A DNA stretch of 64,000 nt from Pollutimonas sp963706785 (GTDB taxonomy: Bacteria > Pseudomonadota > Gammaproteobacteria > Burkholderiales > Burkholderiaceae_B). The translations under genes and the position numbers were made by a program. The notes under the pieces were generated by a model. That model made no database searches. It was not told the origin of the DNA and was given only the letters and a program-made list of their open reading frames with translations. The DNA is taken from positions 1 to 64,000 of the forward strand of contig CAVPNJ010000008.1 of NCBI GenBank assembly GCA_963706785.1, read 5' to 3'. Below are positions 52,366 to 61,589 of the stretch, piece by piece (within the stretch, counting starts at the first letter, position 1; each line of letters begins with the position of its first letter).

Positions 52366-52442
52366 AGGCGATTAGCTCAGTTGGTTAGAGCGCTACGTTG
52401 ACATCGTAGAGGTCGCTGGTTCGAATCCAGTACTGCCTACCA
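52366..52442 (+). tRNA. tRNA-Val (anticodon GAC)
   Basis: A 77-base cloverleaf with encoded CCA. The anticodon arm is CTACG-TTGACAT-CGTAG with anticodon GAC; the T arm has TGGTTCGAATCCA. The acceptor AGGCGAT pairs with ACTGCCT with one A-C mismatch and a G-U pair. Confidence 0.94.
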
Positions 52443-52484
52443 AATACATTTCAGGTGAACATTAGCCGTTCATCTGAAAGCAAG

Positions 52485-52517
52485 AAAACCGCAGATCGAA
52501 AAGTCTGCGGTTTTTTT
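52485..52517 (+). terminator. Intrinsic terminator after tRNA-Val
   Basis: AAAACCGCAGA (52485-52495) pairs with TCTGCGGTTTT (52504-52514), an 11-bp stem with an eight-base loop and a run of seven T. It is a textbook terminator. Confidence 0.9.
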
Positions 52518-52569
52518 ATGCATGGTCAATGCGCCACCTTGGGATGCAGGCCACATCCCCCTTCCCAGG

Positions 52570-52872
52570 CTACATGCCAATCATGCTTTTTATCTGGCTA
52601 TTCTGTGCGGCGATCATCTGATCGTACTCTTCCTTGGAGTCGGTCCCGAGCTCAAGCAGCATCGTCAAGCTATCCTTGCCGAGAGCCTTCGCTGCAGCAG
52701 CAATAATGCGGTATCTGGCTACTTCCCCTTGATTGCTTATGTCGGATCCTGGCTTATGTGCGTCTCGATCGAGGATGGCTTCAAGCTCTTGCAATTTAGA
52801 AGGGTTTTGTTCAAAGAATCGCTGCTTGCCAAGCGCTACCACTTCTTTGATTCTGTTCGCGTCTATGCTCAT
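52570..52872 (-). CDS. Small helical protein, unrecognised
   Basis: A 100-residue, charged, helix-rich cytoplasmic protein (MSIDANRIKEVVALGKQRFF, ARYRIIAAAAKALGKDSLTM). No signal, membrane helix or cysteine is present. The ATG has AGGAG five bases upstream, which supports real translation. No family is recognised. It lies alone between the tRNA-Val terminator and trpF on the minus strand. Confidence 0.6.
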   Translation of the reverse strand: MSIDANRIKEVVALGKQRFFEQNPSKLQELEAILDRDAHKPGSDISNQGEVARYRIIAAAAKALGKDSLTMLLELGTDSKEEYDQMIAAQNSQIKSMIGM

Positions 52873-53021
52873 CTCTACTCCTGTGCTCTTAGGCGCCCAT
52901 GTTACTTCAACTTGGTTAAGGCGCAGCCGCCAGCCAGATGCATTGCGACCTTAAGGCGCATTCTCTGAACCGCTACGGCACAGTTCATTCTGTGTGCCTG
53001 CTGTATGCGCCCTAGCAAAGC

Positions 53022-53675
53022 TTACGCGCTGCCAACCGCGGTGATGAAGTCTCTTATTTTTTCGGCTGATTTGATCCCAGGGGAGGTCTCAACTCCGCTG
53101 CTGATATCGACCGCATAAGGCCGTATTGACTTGATGCTGCTTGCAACGGAAGTCGGTGAAAGCCCGCCCGCAAGTATCAAAGATCGTCTGTCTTTCGCGT
53201 TTTGTACAGAACTTAATAATGAGGCGTCGAGAGCAACGCCGCTTCCGCCATATCCGGGGCTATAGCTGTCGAACAGCCAGGCGCTTGCGGAACGGTAACG
53301 CTGGCATGTTTGCAGTAGTTTGGCGGGAGTGTCGAGGCCAGGAGCGCCCGCACGGAACGCACGAAAATATCGGTGGTTGAAGCTTTCGCAGTACTCCGGT
53401 GTCTCGTCGCCATGAAATTGGAGTAAGTCGGGCTGGACCTGTTTTATGACTTCCCGCACTTCGAGATCATCGGCATTCACAAACAGAGTCACTACGCTGA
53501 CGAATGCCGGAACCTCTGTGCGCAAAATGCGCGCTTGTTCCACCGTCAGGCCACGAGAACTTTTGCGATACATCACCAGCCCGATTGCGTCGGCGCCTGC
53601 CTGGACGGCCGCGCGCACGTCCTCAAGGCGGGTCAAGCCGCAAATTTTGACTCGGGTTCGAAACTGACCATACAT
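53022..53675 (-). CDS. trpF: Phosphoribosylanthranilate isomerase
   Basis: A 217-residue TIM-barrel enzyme of tryptophan synthesis. The catalytic Cys is in RVKICGLTRLEDVRAAVQAG, the catalytic Asp in WLFDSYSPGYGGSG, and the phosphate-binding end is ILAGGLSPTSVAS with VDISSGVETSPGIKSAEKIR. The second of two possible ATGs is chosen because GGAAG precedes it. trpB and trpA, its usual downstream partners, are absent; tRNA-Val and a small gene are found instead. Confidence 0.95.
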   Translation of the reverse strand: MYGQFRTRVKICGLTRLEDVRAAVQAGADAIGLVMYRKSSRGLTVEQARILRTEVPAFVSVVTLFVNADDLEVREVIKQVQPDLLQFHGDETPEYCESFNHRYFRAFRAGAPGLDTPAKLLQTCQRYRSASAWLFDSYSPGYGGSGVALDASLLSSVQNAKDRRSLILAGGLSPTSVASSIKSIRPYAVDISSGVETSPGIKSAEKIRDFITAVGSA

Positions 53676-53690
53676 TGTGAAACTTCCCAT

Positions 53691-55379
53691 TTATTTAAAT
53701 GCGGCCCCTGGGTCAGCCGCGCCTTTATCGGTGGCGCCCCCATCGTAAGAGTCTGAGCCGTATACATTATCAGAGCCAAAATTGATAGTTGCCGGGTCCA
53801 CTACAGGAGCATCATGCTTATAGTGGGTGACCATACCGGGAAAGAGCATCACCGCCGCCACCATCAACACCTGTATACAAATAAACGGTACCGATCCCCA
53901 ATATATTTGGCCGGTCGTGACTTTAGAAATCAACTTGCCCGTGACTCGATCATGATAGTCATCTTTAGGAGCCACGGATCTCAAGTAAAACAGGGCGAAG
54001 CCAAATGGTGGATGCATGAAAGACGTTTGCATATTAACGGCAAGCAGCACGCCAAACCAGATCAAGTCGATTCCCATTTTATCCGCTACGGGTCCCAAAA
54101 GTGGAATGATGATGAAGGCCAGCTCGAAGAAGTCCAGGAAAAACGCCAGAAAGAAGGTTAGAAAACTTACTACTATAAGGAAGCCCCATTGGCCGCCTGG
54201 AAGGCCGCTTAGCAAATGTTCAACCCAGATATCTCCGTTTATGCCCCGGAAGCTAAGGCTAAATACGGTAGAGCCGACCAAAATGAAAACCACAAAACAC
54301 GAAAGCTTGGTCGTGGTGTCCATCGCCTGCTTGAGCAGGGAAAAAGAAAAGCGCCCGCGCGAAACGGCCATCACCAACGCACCCACAGCGCCCATGGCGC
54401 CACCCTCAGTAGGCGTGGCAACGCCAATAAATATTGTGCCGAGCACCAGGAAGATCAGGAACAAGGGCGGAATCATGACAAATGTGACTCGTTCGGCGAT
54501 TTCCGACAGTAGTCCGAGCCTTAGCACTTTGTTGGTCAAAGCGATTATTAACGCAGTAATGCCCCAGCCCATTAAAATGATAACGACCCGCTCGTCGACA
54601 GGAATCTGGGTATGTTCGCTGAAATAGTACTCGGCCCCAAAATATGAGATGGTCGAGGCAATAATCGTAAGGACAGCCAGCGATCGCAGACCCCGGCTTC
54701 CGTCAGGCTTGACATAGATGCGGGCATCTTCGGGCAAAGCCGGCACATTGGCAGGCTTGAGCAATGCAATAGCGACGATATAGGCCATATAAGCCAGCGC
54801 CAGCAGTAGGCCCGGGATCATGGCCCCGCGGTACATATCGCCAATGGAACGGCCCAGCTGGTCTGCCAGAATGATCAATACAAGCGATGGAGGGATAATC
54901 TGCGACAAAGTGCCCGAAGCCGCAATCACACCTGCCGCAAGCCGTCGATCATAGCCATAGCGCAACATAATGGGCAGTGAAATCAACCCCATCGAAATGA
55001 CCGAGGCAGATACCACACCGGTAGTTGCCGCCAGCATGGCGCCCACCAGCACCACCGCAATCGCCAATCCGCCGCGGATAGGACCAAACAGCTGCCCAAC
55101 GGTTTCGAGCAGGTCTTCCGCCATTCCTGAACGCTCAAGTATCAATCCCATGAGCGTAAAAAATGGAACTGCCAACAACGTATCGTTGGCGACAATACCA
55201 AAGACGCGTTGCGGCAAGGCCTGGAACAAGGCCGGTTGCATGAGGCCCAGGTCAATGGCTACCAATCCATACAAAATGCCATTCGCGGCCAACGAAAATG
55301 CAACAGGAAACCCGAGCAATAAGAACACGATCAAGTTGATGAACATGATCGGGGCCAAATTATCGACGAAAAACTCCAT
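53691..55379 (-). CDS. dctM: TRAP transporter large permease (DctM type)
   Basis: A 562-residue inner-membrane protein with about 13 helices. It is longer than the 430-residue DctM, belonging to the subgroup with an extra central pair of helices (around LRSLAVLTIIASTISYFGAE). Family blocks are LAVPFFTLMGLILERSGMAE, GAMLAATTGVVSASVISMG, ASGTLSQIIPPSLVLIILAD, GVATPTEGGAMGAVGALVMA and MQTSFMHPPFGFALFYLRSV. The C-terminal 40 residues are a Gly/Asp/Ala-rich tail. It starts two bases behind the small permease gene. The stop is followed within 16 bases by trpF. Confidence 0.92.
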   Translation of the reverse strand: MEFFVDNLAPIMFINLIVFLLLGFPVAFSLAANGILYGLVAIDLGLMQPALFQALPQRVFGIVANDTLLAVPFFTLMGLILERSGMAEDLLETVGQLFGPIRGGLAIAVVLVGAMLAATTGVVSASVISMGLISLPIMLRYGYDRRLAAGVIAASGTLSQIIPPSLVLIILADQLGRSIGDMYRGAMIPGLLLALAYMAYIVAIALLKPANVPALPEDARIYVKPDGSRGLRSLAVLTIIASTISYFGAEYYFSEHTQIPVDERVVIILMGWGITALIIALTNKVLRLGLLSEIAERVTFVMIPPLFLIFLVLGTIFIGVATPTEGGAMGAVGALVMAVSRGRFSFSLLKQAMDTTTKLSCFVVFILVGSTVFSLSFRGINGDIWVEHLLSGLPGGQWGFLIVVSFLTFFLAFFLDFFELAFIIIPLLGPVADKMGIDLIWFGVLLAVNMQTSFMHPPFGFALFYLRSVAPKDDYHDRVTGKLISKVTTGQIYWGSVPFICIQVLMVAAVMLFPGMVTHYKHDAPVVDPATINFGSDNVYGSDSYDGGATDKGAADPGAAFK

Positions 55380-55381
55380 GA

Positions 55382-56020
55382 TTAATGGCCTTTGCTTGTT
55401 GTTATAGTTTGATCTGCGTTGCGAGCATCTTGCTCGGCCAACCGGCGAATTTCATCAGCCAGCTCTTCTTCGGCTGTTTTCCCAGCGACCCTTGCGGTGG
55501 GATCGGGACACGCGCCCCTAAGGAAGCCTACGCATTTAATAAGATGGGAAACCCCTGCCAGAATAAGCAAGGCAAAACCGACAGGAATAAGAAGTTTGGC
55601 CGGCCACCGTATCAGACCGCCAGTGTTCGAAGAGAGTTCGTGCAGTACCAGAGACTCATAGAAATAGGGCAACGACAACCAGAAAATCAATCCGCAAGCA
55701 GGAAACAAAAAGAACAGGACGCCAAAAATTTCGATCCATATTTGCGTGCGTTTGGGAAACCGTTGCGATAGAACGTCGACACGTACGTGTTCGTTGCGCA
55801 AAAACGTATAACCCGCCGCCAGCAGAAAAATTGCGCCGAATAAGTACCATTGCAGTTCTAGCCACGCGTTAGAGCTGTAATTGAATACCTTACGTACGAC
55901 GGCATTGGTTGCACTGACCAGTACAACAACCAAGGTCAACCAGATAACGGCCTGTCCGACCTTGGCATTTATGGCGTCGATTATTTTGGATAAAACCAGA
56001 AAGAATTTCATGAATCCCAC
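55382..56020 (-). CDS. dctQ: TRAP transporter small permease (DctQ type)
   Basis: A 212-residue protein with four helices; AVIWLTLVVVLVSATNAVVR, SNAWLELQWYLFGAIFLLAA, and EHVRVDVLSQRFPKRTQIWI are the DctQ pattern. The C-terminal cytoplasmic tail is polar. It forms a functional unit with the large permease. The periplasmic binding protein (DctP) usually encoded upstream is missing; truA is found there. Confidence 0.88.
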   Translation of the reverse strand: MGFMKFFLVLSKIIDAINAKVGQAVIWLTLVVVLVSATNAVVRKVFNYSSNAWLELQWYLFGAIFLLAAGYTFLRNEHVRVDVLSQRFPKRTQIWIEIFGVLFFLFPACGLIFWLSLPYFYESLVLHELSSNTGGLIRWPAKLLIPVGFALLILAGVSHLIKCVGFLRGACPDPTARVAGKTAEEELADEIRRLAEQDARNADQTITTSKGH

Positions 56021-56171
56021 GCTAGGGTAACGATGAGCAAACTAACCATGGCGGGTACGCCGGCTCTGTATAAAAGACAAAAGCCGACAAGCAGAGACCG
56101 CTTGTATCAGTCGAAACGGCATGAATTCTAAATGATTTCGCGGCAATTGAACCTTGGTGTAAGCCCCCGTA

Positions 56172-56984
56172 TCAGGCCCGTGAAGGACAGAATCCAAGAT
56201 GCGAAAAAATTGCGGCTTCGGAAGATATTTCTGGCATATTGAACGCTTCGGGATATTCGACACCCGCCAGATACAAACCGTCGGGCGCGAACGTTGGGGC
56301 CGCCAGGCGACGATCCCGCTGGCTTAGCAGCTGATCTATCCATGGCGGTTCCTGCCTGTTCTGACCAACGTATAGCAATGCCCCCATTAAATTGCGAATC
56401 ATATGGTGGAGGAAGGCGTTGGCCTTGAACCTGAACAGAAAAAATTCACCATACCGGTCCACTTCGAGTGAGTGTAGAGTTCGGACTGGACTGGCTGCCT
56501 GACATTGCGATGATCGGAAACAACTGAAATCATGCTCGCCGACCAGACGTTGCGCGGCATCACGCATTCGTTCAAGGTCCAGGGTGTGATAGACCCAGCC
56601 TGCTCGTCCCTGCATCATGGGCGACCGCACTCTCGCGTTTCGCACCAGGTAGAAGTAAGTACGCGACATGGCTGAAAATCGCGCGTGAAAACTTTCGGGA
56701 GCTGAGTGTGCCCATTGCACGGCAATGCTGTCCGGCAACAAAGCGTTAAGTCCTCGCACCCACGATTCCATGCGACGCTCGGCAGTGGTATCTATATGAA
56801 CGACTTGCCCCAGCGCATGAACACCTGTATCGGTACGTCCGGCGCAAATGGTCGCGACGGGTTGTGCCAGAAATTGCCTTAGTGCGGACTCTAGCGTGTC
56901 TTGGACGGTTCGACCGTCGGGCTGTGTTTGCCAACCTTGCCAGAACGATCCGTCGTAGGCAACCCCGAGTGCCATGCGTGGCAT
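56172..56984 (-). CDS. truA: tRNA pseudouridine(38-40) synthase
   Basis: A 270-residue TruA. The catalytic Asp is in CAGRTDTGVHALGQVVHIDT; other blocks are LGVAYDGSFWQGWQTQPDGR, ALLPDSIAVQWAHSAPESFH and NAFLHHMIRNLMGALLYVGQ. It starts seven bases after fimV, its usual neighbour. Confidence 0.96.
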   Translation of the reverse strand: MPRMALGVAYDGSFWQGWQTQPDGRTVQDTLESALRQFLAQPVATICAGRTDTGVHALGQVVHIDTTAERRMESWVRGLNALLPDSIAVQWAHSAPESFHARFSAMSRTYFYLVRNARVRSPMMQGRAGWVYHTLDLERMRDAAQRLVGEHDFSCFRSSQCQAASPVRTLHSLEVDRYGEFFLFRFKANAFLHHMIRNLMGALLYVGQNRQEPPWIDQLLSQRDRRLAAPTFAPDGLYLAGVEYPEAFNMPEISSEAAIFSHLGFCPSRA

Positions 56985-56990
56985 AGCTGC

Positions 56991-59219
56991 TTATCGCTTA
57001 TACGTTTTCAGGTCGTCAGTCGGTGGCTGTGCTAGGTCGAGATTGATCCGGTCCAGCTTCTCCTTGACCATTGCCTCCGTTATTGGACTTGCATGATCGT
57101 CATCGTCATGGGCGGCATTAGCCCTGCGCAATATCCATGCAATGATCAACACTATCAATGCCAGCAAGCCGGTAATTACGCCCAGCATATGCTCTTGTAT
57201 CCATGACACGGTTTGATCTGCCTTATTTGAATTCGATTGTGTTTGCTCGCTCGCCCGGTCCGAGCCGGTCGGAGCAGAATCTTTGAGAGTCTTATCCGCC
57301 GGACCAGAGCCCAATGGAGACGGACTTGTCGGGGACGCAACGCCACCGGAGGGCGACTGCCCCGCCTGGTTGCCTGGAGAGGTACCCGCAGCACCGGTTG
57401 CCGGCGCAACATTCGGTTTCTCGCCGCCCACGATGTCGCCTGTGGCGTTATTAGAGACCTTAGCCCCGGTATTACCGACAGCCCCGGAGCCGGCACCAGC
57501 GGCCTCGGGATTGGCTGCCTGTGAATTGGCTGCTGCTGAAGTGGAGTCTGAATTTGCGGTGTCCGACCCTGCTGCCGCTGAGCCTGCCGCGCTCGAGCCT
57601 GCGCCTGCCGCGCTAGGAGCCGCGGCGCTTGAACCTGGCGCACCTGAGCCCGCTGCGCCTGAGCCCGCTGCGCCTGAGCCCGCTGCGCCTGACCTTACCG
57701 CAGCTGAACTTGCCTCGCTTGAACCTGCAGCGCTTGAACCTGCAGCGCTTGAACCTGCCTCACGTGAACCTGCAGCGCTCGAGCCTGCCGCGCGTGCGGC
57801 TGCGGCGCCAGCACCTGCGGCGCTTGAGTCCGCGGGGCCTGAACCTGCCGTACTCGAACTCGCCGAACCCGTGCTCGCTGCCACATTTCCGCTAGCGGAA
57901 CTTGCAGAATCCTTAGGTACTGTACCTGTTCCAGCACTGTCGCCCGCAGTAGAATTGGCATCAGAATTTCTGCCGGGCGAAGCCGTGCCCGCTTTAGCGC
58001 TTGCGGCCTGCGCCGAATCAGGGGCGGCACCGTTTGTAGAACTGGCTCCGCCCGACAATGCCAGTCCCATCCCTTTTGCGCCCTCGAGAAGCAAGTTTGT
58101 CGCAGCTTCCCCTTGAGACTGCAATGCCTGATTCAAGTTCTTGACGTTTTCTTCTAATTGCGAAACCCTGGCTTCGGATTCCTGGATACCTTTTTTGGTG
58201 GCCACACGATCATCGCTCTGGGAGTCCGCCGGTAATTGGCCACCCTGAGCCGCCGTGGCACCACTTGCTGCTACGCCAGCACCGTCGGCTGGACTTGCGG
58301 ACAGGCGCAGCTGATCCCTTGGGCCGGCCGGCGGCTGCTCGGCTTCGTGCATACTGCCCGATGAAATCTGACCTTTGGCCGCGTCGCCCTCTTGTGCAAT
58401 TACGCCCGTCTGGCGAGCCGCACGCTGGCGATATAAGGCGAACGCTTGCGCATGCTTCTGGAAAATTCTTCTGGCTTCGCGATCGGAAATTGCAGTAAGA
58501 GCAGCCTTATCAGGCATCGACAACACCGAACCTGCCTTGACCAAATTCACGTTATCTTGAATGAACGCCTGGGGGTTCGCGCGTTGAAGCGCGATCATCA
58601 TCTGGTAAATCGTGACTCCCGGAACCGAATGGCGCTTTGCAATAGCAAACATCGTATCGCCCGGCTTCACGCGAATGGCAGTTCGTTGACGAGAACTGCT
58701 TTCCCCCGTCCAGGCGCCAACAGCCGGTTCATATGCCCCTGAAGGCCCACGATAGGCTGCCGCAGCCGGTCGTATAGCGTCTGGGCTGGCATGGGTCAGT
58801 AGACTAACCTGAAACCGTTGCTGTCCCGAAGCCGTACGCACGTCAAGCAATAAATCGGCTACGGGTTTATCGAAGGTTTGAGATGAACGTACTTCGATGA
58901 CCTTGCTGCCAGGAGCAAAACCATCGGCCAGTCTGGCTTGCAGTCCGCCCAGATCAACAGGCGGAGTCAAGCCGGCCTCGGCCCATGCAGCAGCAGGCGC
59001 TGCCCTAACGGACAACGAACGCAGGTCGTCAGCGCTTAGCTGGGATACGGGCACATCGATGCGTAGCGGTTGGCCTGGAGCCGACACAATGCGCGAGTGG
59101 CCGAAACTTGCAGCTTGAGCGGCGGAACATATAAAAAGCGCTGCCGTCAGCGCCCCCATCAGAGGCTTAGTTTTAAAGATTAACTTAGCAGACGGAGACG
59201 CCCGACGGGAGGTATGCAT
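56991..59219 (-). CDS. fimV: FimV/HubP-like polar landmark protein with long Ala/Ser/Gly repeat
   Basis: A 742-residue membrane protein. The signal region (about residues 18-36) leads to the FimV N-terminal domain (SFGHSRIVSAPGQPLRIDVP, SSQTFDKPVADLLLDVRTAS). A LysM-like domain at about residues 184-238 (AIRVKPGDTMFAIAKRHSVP) binds peptidoglycan. A short coiled coil (SEARVSQLEENVKNLNQAL) precedes about 250 residues of low-complexity repeats, many of the form A-A-G-S-[GS]. One helix near residue 690 (VITGLLALIVLIIAWILRR) and a 40-residue cytoplasmic tail end it. The large cytoplasmic TPR part of Pseudomonas FimV is missing. Confidence 0.88.
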   Translation of the reverse strand: MHTSRRASPSAKLIFKTKPLMGALTAALFICSAAQAASFGHSRIVSAPGQPLRIDVPVSQLSADDLRSLSVRAAPAAAWAEAGLTPPVDLGGLQARLADGFAPGSKVIEVRSSQTFDKPVADLLLDVRTASGQQRFQVSLLTHASPDAIRPAAAAYRGPSGAYEPAVGAWTGESSSRQRTAIRVKPGDTMFAIAKRHSVPGVTIYQMMIALQRANPQAFIQDNVNLVKAGSVLSMPDKAALTAISDREARRIFQKHAQAFALYRQRAARQTGVIAQEGDAAKGQISSGSMHEAEQPPAGPRDQLRLSASPADGAGVAASGATAAQGGQLPADSQSDDRVATKKGIQESEARVSQLEENVKNLNQALQSQGEAATNLLLEGAKGMGLALSGGASSTNGAAPDSAQAASAKAGTASPGRNSDANSTAGDSAGTGTVPKDSASSASGNVAASTGSASSSTAGSGPADSSAAGAGAAAARAAGSSAAGSREAGSSAAGSSAAGSSEASSAAVRSGAAGSGAAGSGAAGSGAPGSSAAAPSAAGAGSSAAGSAAAGSDTANSDSTSAAANSQAANPEAAGAGSGAVGNTGAKVSNNATGDIVGGEKPNVAPATGAAGTSPGNQAGQSPSGGVASPTSPSPLGSGPADKTLKDSAPTGSDRASEQTQSNSNKADQTVSWIQEHMLGVITGLLALIVLIIAWILRRANAAHDDDDHASPITEAMVKEKLDRINLDLAQPPTDDLKTYKR

Positions 59220-59221
59220 TT

Positions 59222-60352
59222 TTATAGTTCACCCAAAGTAATTCGCAACATTCGACGCAGCGGTTCAGCCGCCCCCCATAGTAGCTGATCGCCCACCGTA
59301 AATGCGCTTAAATATTCTGGTCCCATTGACATTTTGCGTAAGCGTCCTACCGGAATATCGAGCGTACCGGTGACAGCAACGGGGGTAAGTTGCTGCATGG
59401 TAATGTCGCGTTCATTCGGAATGATCTTGGCCCACTTGGAACCCTCGCGCAGCATGCCGGTAATTTCGTCCATCGGTACATCGCGCTTCAACTTAATGGT
59501 AAGTGCTTGACTGTGGCAACGCATTGCGCCGATGCGGACACAAAGACCGTCGATAGGTGTGGGCGCCGTACCGAAAGCTTCGCCGCGACCCAATATTTTG
59601 TTGGTTTCCGCTTCCGCCTTCCATTCCTCGCGAGACATCCCATTGCCCAAGTCTTTATCGATCCAGGGAATTAGGTTGCCGCCCAGAGGTACACCGAAAT
59701 GGTCTCGTGGAAGATCTGCATCTTTTTGAGCCAGTAAGACCCCGCGGTCGATTTCCAAAATAGCGGACGCTGGATCATCCAGGTGTTGGCGAACAGACGC
59801 GTTAAGCAGGCCAAATTGCGTCAGTAGTTCGCGCATGTGCTGAGCGCCCCCTCCTGATGCTGCCTGGTAGGTCATGCTGCTCATCCATTCAACTAGGTCG
59901 TTGTTGAACAAACCGGCCAACCCCATCAACATGCAACTCACCGTGCAGTTGCCGCCGACGAAATTTTTCACGCCTCGTTGCAAGGCAGCATCGATAACCG
60001 AGCGGTTAACGGGATCAAGCACGATGATCGCGTCATCCGCCATGCGCAGCGTACTGGCCGCATCAATCCAGATGCCACCCCAACCTTGTGCGCGCAGCTT
60101 GGGATAGACTTCCGAGGTGTAGTCGCCACCCTGGGCGGTAAGAATGATAGGCAGTTTCTTCAATGCTTCGATGTTGTAAGCGTCTTGCAAGGGGCCGGCG
60201 CCATCAGCCCACGCTGGCGCTGCACCGCCAGCGTTGCTGGTAGAAAAAAACACCGGTTCAAACAATGAAAAATCATTCTCGTCGCGCATACGTTGCATGA
60301 GGACGGAACCTACCATGCCACGCCAACCGACTAAACCTACTACTTGGCTCAT
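59222..60352 (-). CDS. asd: Aspartate-semialdehyde dehydrogenase
   Basis: A 376-residue enzyme of the Lys/Thr/Met branch. The NADP motif VGLVGWRGMVGSVLMQRM is at the N-terminus, the catalytic Cys in GGNCTVSCMLMGLAGLFN, and the conserved SGGGAQHMRELLTQ and IGAMRCHSQALTIKLKRD follow. It is the gammaproteobacterial-type Asd. It lies two bases before fimV and 44 bases behind leuB. Confidence 0.96.
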   Translation of the reverse strand: MSQVVGLVGWRGMVGSVLMQRMRDENDFSLFEPVFFSTSNAGGAAPAWADGAGPLQDAYNIEALKKLPIILTAQGGDYTSEVYPKLRAQGWGGIWIDAASTLRMADDAIIVLDPVNRSVIDAALQRGVKNFVGGNCTVSCMLMGLAGLFNNDLVEWMSSMTYQAASGGGAQHMRELLTQFGLLNASVRQHLDDPASAILEIDRGVLLAQKDADLPRDHFGVPLGGNLIPWIDKDLGNGMSREEWKAEAETNKILGRGEAFGTAPTPIDGLCVRIGAMRCHSQALTIKLKRDVPMDEITGMLREGSKWAKIIPNERDITMQQLTPVAVTGTLDIPVGRLRKMSMGPEYLSAFTVGDQLLWGAAEPLRRMLRITLGEL

Positions 60353-60396
60353 GTTGCTGTCACTTTAAAAAATATAGAAAAATCAAATCTGAAACG

Positions 60397-61473
60397 TTAT
60401 TTTAATGCTTTCAGCACTGCGTCACCCATTTCGCTCGTCGAAACCTTGCTAGTGCCGCTTTCGTAGATGTCTGCTGTTCGTAGGCCTTGCTCCAGTACCG
60501 CTTGAACAGCGCTCTCGATACGGTCGGCCTGTGCAGCCTCGTTCAACGAATAGCGCAGCATCATGGCGGCAGACAAAATCGTAGCCAACGGGTTTGCGAT
60601 ATTCTGGCCGGCGATGTCGGGCGCGGAACCGTGGCTGGGCTCGTAAAGACCTTGGTTTGACGAATTAAGGGATGCCGATGGCAACATGCCGATGGAACCC
60701 GTCAGCATCGCCGCTTCGTCCGACAGGATGTCGCCGAACAGATTGCCGGTAACGATAACGTCGAATTCCTTGGGTGCGCGCACAAGCTGCATGGCGGCAT
60801 TGTCTACATACATATGCGACAGAGCGACATCAGGGTATTCACGTGCGACCGTAATCATGATGTCTCGCCAGAACTGCGAAGTTTCGAGCACGTTCGCCTT
60901 GTCCACACTGCACAGCTTCTTGCCGCGTTTCTGGGCCGCCTGGAACGCCACATGTGCAATACGCCGGACTTCGGTTTCCGCGTAGTGCATCGTATCGAAG
61001 CCCTGCTGTTCGCCTTTGAACGGACCTTCTTCAACTTGGCGTACACCGCGCGGTTGGCCGAAGTAGATGTCACCTGTAAGCTCACGTACGATCAAGATAT
61101 TTAAACCGGAAACAACTTCGGGCTTGAGCGAAGAGGCATTGGCCAACTGAGGATACAAGATGGCAGGCCGCAGATTGGCGAACAGCCCTAGCGCTTTGCG
61201 TAATCCCAGAATTGCCTGCTCGGGTCGAGACTCGCGGGGTAGCGAGTCGTATTTCCAGTCGCCCACTGCACCAAATAAAATAGCCGCCGAATTTCTTGCC
61301 AGATCCAAAGTGGCCGAAGGCAAAGGGCTTTCGTACAAGTCGAAGGCTGCGCCGCCTACGGCAGCAGTGTGCAGGTCCAGGTCCAGGCCCAAAGCCGTCA
61401 ATACTCGTACCGCTTGTTCGGTAATCTCGGTACCGATTCCATCGCCCGGCAAAACTGCAATCTTGTAAGTCAT
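60397..61473 (-). CDS. leuB: 3-isopropylmalate dehydrogenase
   Basis: A 358-residue NAD-dependent decarboxylating dehydrogenase of leucine synthesis. The start MTYKIAVLPGDGIGTEI is chosen over an in-frame ATG 11 codons earlier. Blocks are LLFGAVG-like ILFGAVGDWKYDSLPRESRP, LRPAILYPQLANASSLKPEV, VIVTGNLFGDILSDEAAMLT and EPSHGSAPDIAGQNIANPLA. Confidence 0.96.
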   Translation of the reverse strand: MTYKIAVLPGDGIGTEITEQAVRVLTALGLDLDLHTAAVGGAAFDLYESPLPSATLDLARNSAAILFGAVGDWKYDSLPRESRPEQAILGLRKALGLFANLRPAILYPQLANASSLKPEVVSGLNILIVRELTGDIYFGQPRGVRQVEEGPFKGEQQGFDTMHYAETEVRRIAHVAFQAAQKRGKKLCSVDKANVLETSQFWRDIMITVAREYPDVALSHMYVDNAAMQLVRAPKEFDVIVTGNLFGDILSDEAAMLTGSIGMLPSASLNSSNQGLYEPSHGSAPDIAGQNIANPLATILSAAMMLRYSLNEAAQADRIESAVQAVLEQGLRTADIYESGTSKVSTSEMGDAVLKALK

Positions 61474-61589
61474 TAGTGTTCCAAAAATATGTTGGCTATA
61501 CGCCACAGAAAAAGGGCTGCGTCGCCGCTGCCCTTAGTGTATGAAGCTTAAGTTGACGATATGAACTGCGCTAACCCATTCCGGGATGC

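Noticed and set aside
57283..58116. 277-codon plus-strand frame rich in Ala, Pro and Glu opposite fimV
   Set aside because: It arises from the stop-poor repeat DNA of fimV read on the opposite strand; no start signal and no family.
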